DNA of 7,461 nt, taken from the NCBI GenBank assembly GCA_043798815.1, contig JAZDOH010000076.1:1-7461 (forward strand). Direction: 5' to 3'. The notes below the pieces were generated by a model. That model worked only from the letters and a program-made list of their open reading frames with translations. It ran no database searches and had not been told where the DNA came from. A program made the translations under genes and the position numbers. Below are positions 5,633-7,461 of the stretch, piece by piece. Position 1 is the stretch's first letter. Every line of letters begins with the position of its first letter. Origin of the DNA: JAZDOH01 sp043798815 (GTDB lineage: Bacteria > Patescibacteriota > Gracilibacteria > UM-FILTER-43-11).

Positions 5633-6337
5633 TTAAGAAACGGTGGTGCCGATGAGTTTGCCCATCGCGGCAGACAAAATCGCGTCTTTTTTATGCATGT
5701 TGAACACGACGATCTTCATTTTGCTTTCGCGGCAAAGTGAGAAAGCCGTCTGATCCATGACTTTCAAATCCTTTTCAATGGCTTCCTGATACGAGAGCTG
5801 GGTGTATTTTTTGGCGTTGCGATGGCGCTTGGGATCCGCCGTGTACACGCCATCCACCTTGGTGGCCTTTAAAATCACTTCACAGCCGAGTTCTACCGCG
5901 CGCAGAGCCGCGGCGGTATCGGTGGTAAAGTATGGATTCCCCGTGCCGCCGGCGCAAATGACCACGCGATTCTTTTCCAAATGCCGAATCGCCCGGCGAC
6001 GAATGTAGGGTTCGGCGATTTGAGGCAAGTCCAAGGCGGTCGTTACCCGGCAATGAGCGCCCAGCCGCTCAATCGCATTTTGCAGCGCCACCCCGTTCAT
6101 AATTGTGGCCAGCATGCCCAAATAATCGGATGTGGTGCGTTCGATGCCGGAAGCCTTGTTGTCGCGGTACCTCCAAATATTCCCACCGCCGATCACCACC
6201 ACCACTTGAATTTTCTTCTCATACAAGCGGACAATTTCCTTGGCGATGCTTTGCAACGCTTTCACATCCATCCCTTCTCCTTTTTTATCCCCCAGAACTT
6301 CGCCGGAAATTTTGAGCATGACGCGTTTGTAAGCCAT
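5633..6337 (-). CDS. pyrH: Uridylate kinase (UMP kinase)
   Basis: PyrH phosphorylates UMP to UDP with ATP, a required step in pyrimidine nucleotide synthesis, and works as a hexamer of the amino acid kinase fold. With the start chosen here it has 234 residues, as is usual. Motifs seen: KISGE (9-13), GGGNIWR (50-56), DYLGM (71-75), TALDLPQIAEPY (100-111), AGGTGNPYFTTDTAA (129-143), KATKVDGVYTADP (157-169) and MDQTAFSLC (194-202). The frame is open upstream to a TTG at 6391, but the ATG at 6337 (MAYKRVMLKISGE) matches the family N-terminus, and a candidate promoter occupies the upstream part. The next gene is frr, 10 bases on. The usual upstream partners rpsB and tsf are not here; a small helical protein gene takes their place. 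Confidence 0.96.
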   Translation of the reverse strand: MAYKRVMLKISGEVLGDKKGEGMDVKALQSIAKEIVRLYEKKIQVVVVIGGGNIWRYRDNKASGIERTTSDYLGMLATIMNGVALQNAIERLGAHCRVTTALDLPQIAEPYIRRRAIRHLEKNRVVICAGGTGNPYFTTDTAAALRAVELGCEVILKATKVDGVYTADPKRHRNAKKYTQLSYQEAIEKDLKVMDQTAFSLCRESKMKIVVFNMHKKDAILSAAMGKLIGTTVS

Positions 6338-6362
6338 AAAAAATGAGTGATTTTTCCAACTC

Positions 6363-6391
6363 ATCTTATCGGGGAACAGAGGGGGCGTCAA
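6363..6391 (-). promoter_or_regulatory. pyrH: Promoter for the pyrH-frr-rseP operon
   Basis: On the minus strand TTGACG (6386-6391) matches the -35 consensus at five of six positions and is followed, after exactly 17 bases, by TAAGAT (6363-6368), four of six. Its -35 begins at the base after the TGA stop of the preceding gene. The predicted start is near 6356, about 19 bases before the pyrH ATG at 6337, which supports that start and excludes the TTG at 6391. Confidence 0.55.
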
Positions 6392-6673
6392 TCAGGATCT
6401 CAATTGCTGGTAAATCGCGTTGATTTTGAGCTGCTCCTTCAATTGTCTAATGTCTAGGTTTTCTTCGGCAGCCACCGCCTCGTCAAACAAGTTCATGTCA
6501 TGATTCAGAGCCTCCTGAACTTCCTGCAGGTGTTCTTCCAATTCCATGAGTAATTTGGTTTCGGTTTCCGGAATACTTTCGATGTACCGCTCAAGCAAAT
6601 CCAAATAATGGTGATAGAGTTTCATGACCGTGTTGAGCAGTCTGTTGAGCGGCGGGGAAATGGTTTTGTGCAT
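6392..6673 (-). CDS. Small acidic helical protein of unknown function
   Basis: The 93-residue product starts MHKTISPPLNRLL and is then almost wholly helical and rich in Leu and Glu, with a likely coiled coil at about 35-65 (ETETKLLMELEEHLQEVQE) and an end of KINAIYQQLRS. There is no Cys pair, signal peptide or membrane helix. I do not recognise a family; a structural or partner-binding role is only a guess. The frame is open further upstream to 6763, but that part lies inside the preceding gene in another frame, while the ATG at 6673 falls 7 bases after that gene's stop, the spacing typical of an operon. An internal ATG at 6625 (MKLYHHY) is another possible start. It ends in TGA, the only such stop among the larger genes here, and the promoter of pyrH begins at the next base. 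Confidence 0.7.
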   Translation of the reverse strand: MHKTISPPLNRLLNTVMKLYHHYLDLLERYIESIPETETKLLMELEEHLQEVQEALNHDMNLFDEAVAAEENLDIRQLKEQLKINAIYQQLRS

Positions 6674-6680
6674 GGAGAAT

Positions 6681-7265
6681 TTAATGGATAGGAGTAAGTT
6701 TGGATTCGAGTGTTTTGACTTCTTCTTCCAACGCCGAGAGTTTTTTTTCATCCTCGTCCACACGATGGATCAGGGCGGATACTTTTTTTTCTTCGGAAGC
6801 AGGCTGTGACGTAACGGAGGCAGCGGGAACCGTTGAGGTTTCTGGAATCACCGGAACCATCGGAGGTTGAGCTTTTTGGTATTCAGGAATCACATGTTCC
6901 GGCTTGAATAGCCGCACAATGCCGTGCCTGGAGTAATGCCACACTTTGCCAAAAACAGGAGAGTTCAAATGACCTTCCGCAAAATCCCCGATCACCGGAA
7001 TGCGGTACGCATTGCCGGTAGCCGCCTGAAGAAAGCCAAATACCATGAGGGCTAAAATCATCAATTCCCCGTAACGTGTGATTCCCCAAGGCCACAACAG
7101 AATTGAGAGCAAAAACAACACCAGCCCCTGCCGCGCGTGCAGCTGCACAAAAGCGCTGTCGCGACGGGCGACCAAGATGATGAAACTAAAAATCCACAAA
7201 TAGCTCAGCGCCGCCATTTGGCGATTCTTTTCGATGTCCGATGGAGGAATGGGTGAAGAGAGCAT
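6681..7265 (-). CDS. Small multi-pass membrane protein, DUF4870/Tic20-like, with coiled-coil tail
   Basis: The 194-residue protein has three hydrophobic segments at about 17-33, 46-60 and 66-82. The first part, with AALSYLWIFSF, ARRDSAFVQLHARQGLVLF, closely resembles the layout of DUF4870/Tic20-like small membrane proteins (Tyr-Leu-Trp in helix 1, then a charged loop with HARQG before helix 2). After the helices come a soluble stretch, a Pro/Val-rich linker (about 134-157) and a Lys/Glu coiled coil (about 160-190, KKLSALEEEVKTLESKL). The function of the family is not settled, and the tail suggests that it tethers a partner to the membrane. It begins one base after the stop of the GAF-domain gene and ends seven bases before the small helical protein gene, so the three are probably one transcript. 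No Shine-Dalgarno sequence precedes its ATG. Confidence 0.75.
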   Translation of the reverse strand: MLSSPIPPSDIEKNRQMAALSYLWIFSFIILVARRDSAFVQLHARQGLVLFLLSILLWPWGITRYGELMILALMVFGFLQAATGNAYRIPVIGDFAEGHLNSPVFGKVWHYSRHGIVRLFKPEHVIPEYQKAQPPMVPVIPETSTVPAASVTSQPASEEKKVSALIHRVDEDEKKLSALEEEVKTLESKLTPIH

Positions 7266-7266
7266 G

Positions 7267-7461
7267 TTAAAGCGTGTAGCGTTTTTGATGAAGAATGTTG
7301 CGTGCTTTTTCTTCCGCGCGACGTGAGGTTTCTTCGATGGTGCTGGCGGTTTGTTCTGCCACCAGTTCCGTCAGCCGGAGCTGATCCACGTCAAAGGGTT
7401 TGTCGTCGAGCTGCCGAAACAGCACGAGGGCGCCAATCTCCTTTAAATTCACCACGATCCA
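7267..7461 (-). CDS. C-terminal end of a GAF-domain protein (5' end beyond window)
   Basis: The frame is open from the right edge of the window (first visible codons WIVV) to a TAA at 7267, giving 64 residues of a longer protein. GALVLFRQLDDKPFDVDQ followed by LTELVAEQTASTIEE has the pattern of the final strand and helix of a GAF domain, in which a strand (GxLxL) leads to a DxxxLxxLAxQxAxAIENA-like helix. After this the chain ends in a short charged helix (RRAEEKARNILHQKRYTL). No kinase, GGDEF or other output domain follows, so any such domain would have to be N-terminal. GTG codons at 7455 and 7452 could be starts, but they would cut the domain and are unlikely. Ligand and role cannot be told from this fragment. 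Confidence 0.65.
   Translation of the reverse strand, partial: WIVVNLKEIGALVLFRQLDDKPFDVDQLRLTELVAEQTASTIEETSRRAEEKARNILHQKRYTL

Noticed and set aside
6341..6358. GAGT...ACTC inverted repeat followed by a T-run before pyrH, terminator-like
   Set aside because: The stem is only four pairs and lies in the predicted pyrH leader directly before the start codon.
6338..6391. N-terminal extension of pyrH from TTG at 6391 or ATG at 6364
   Set aside because: The extra residues do not fit the family N-terminus, and the stretch contains a promoter with correct spacing, including a -10 box overlapping the ATG at 6364.
6389..6394. In-frame TGA between the small helical gene and pyrH, which could be read through as Gly (code 25) to make a fusion
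   Set aside because: None of the conserved genes contains in-frame TGA and Gly is coded by GGN, so TGA is a normal stop; a promoter follows it.
6674..6763. N-terminal extension of the 93-residue helical protein to a start at 6763
   Set aside because: This part is within the coiled-coil end of the preceding gene in another frame and reads as a Lys-rich shadow; the ATG at 6673 fits the operon spacing.

Overview
The window is bacterial chromosome with dense, mostly housekeeping genes. It has moderate GC, standard code 11 (TAA stops, one TGA, no in-frame TGA), short or overlapping gene junctions, no tRNA or rRNA, no CRISPR array and no mobile element. No annotated gene start has a convincing Shine-Dalgarno sequence; starts sit behind short, often AT-rich leaders. 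dnaA is not next to dnaN. It instead closes a shortened pyrH-frr-rseP cluster that lacks uppS, cdsA and dxr. These traits fit a compact, uncultured lineage, possibly Patescibacteria/CPR of the Peregrinibacteria type. That placement is inference only, since no lineage marker is decisive.

Left end (1-1979): a large gene of unknown function, cut by the window edge, runs leftward from 909 behind a promoter with a perfect TTGACA. A NIF3-like metalloprotein gene diverges to the right from 1020. The 110-base space between them holds overlapping signals: the leftward promoter, two small palindromes, a consensus TATAAT just before the NIF3 start, and a possible 26-codon ORF. That ORF has the best Shine-Dalgarno sequence in the window, and its stop overlaps the NIF3 start (ATGA).

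Middle (1980-3962): a well-formed promoter drives a 112-residue Cys-rich, zinc-ribbon-like protein. Its stop codon overlaps the stop of the convergent dnaA. dnaA lies on the minus strand behind a 164-base leader region with a candidate promoter, an imperfect hairpin, palindromes and TTATC repeats.

Right (3963-7461): a leftward gene string, read from the right edge, consists of the end of a GAF-domain protein, a three-helix membrane protein, a small acidic helical protein, pyrH (UMP kinase), frr (ribosome recycling factor) and rseP (site-2 protease). Junctions are 1, 7, 54, 10 and 4 bases. A good internal promoter begins right after the stop before pyrH. pyrH supplies UDP precursor for nucleotide synthesis, frr recycles ribosomes, rseP cuts membrane-bound substrates, and dnaA starts replication, so the run joins growth-linked functions. 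No clearly new system was found. The most unusual points are the small ORF before NIF3, the absence of Shine-Dalgarno sequences, the dnaA setting and a D-to-N change in the DnaA DNA-reading loop.
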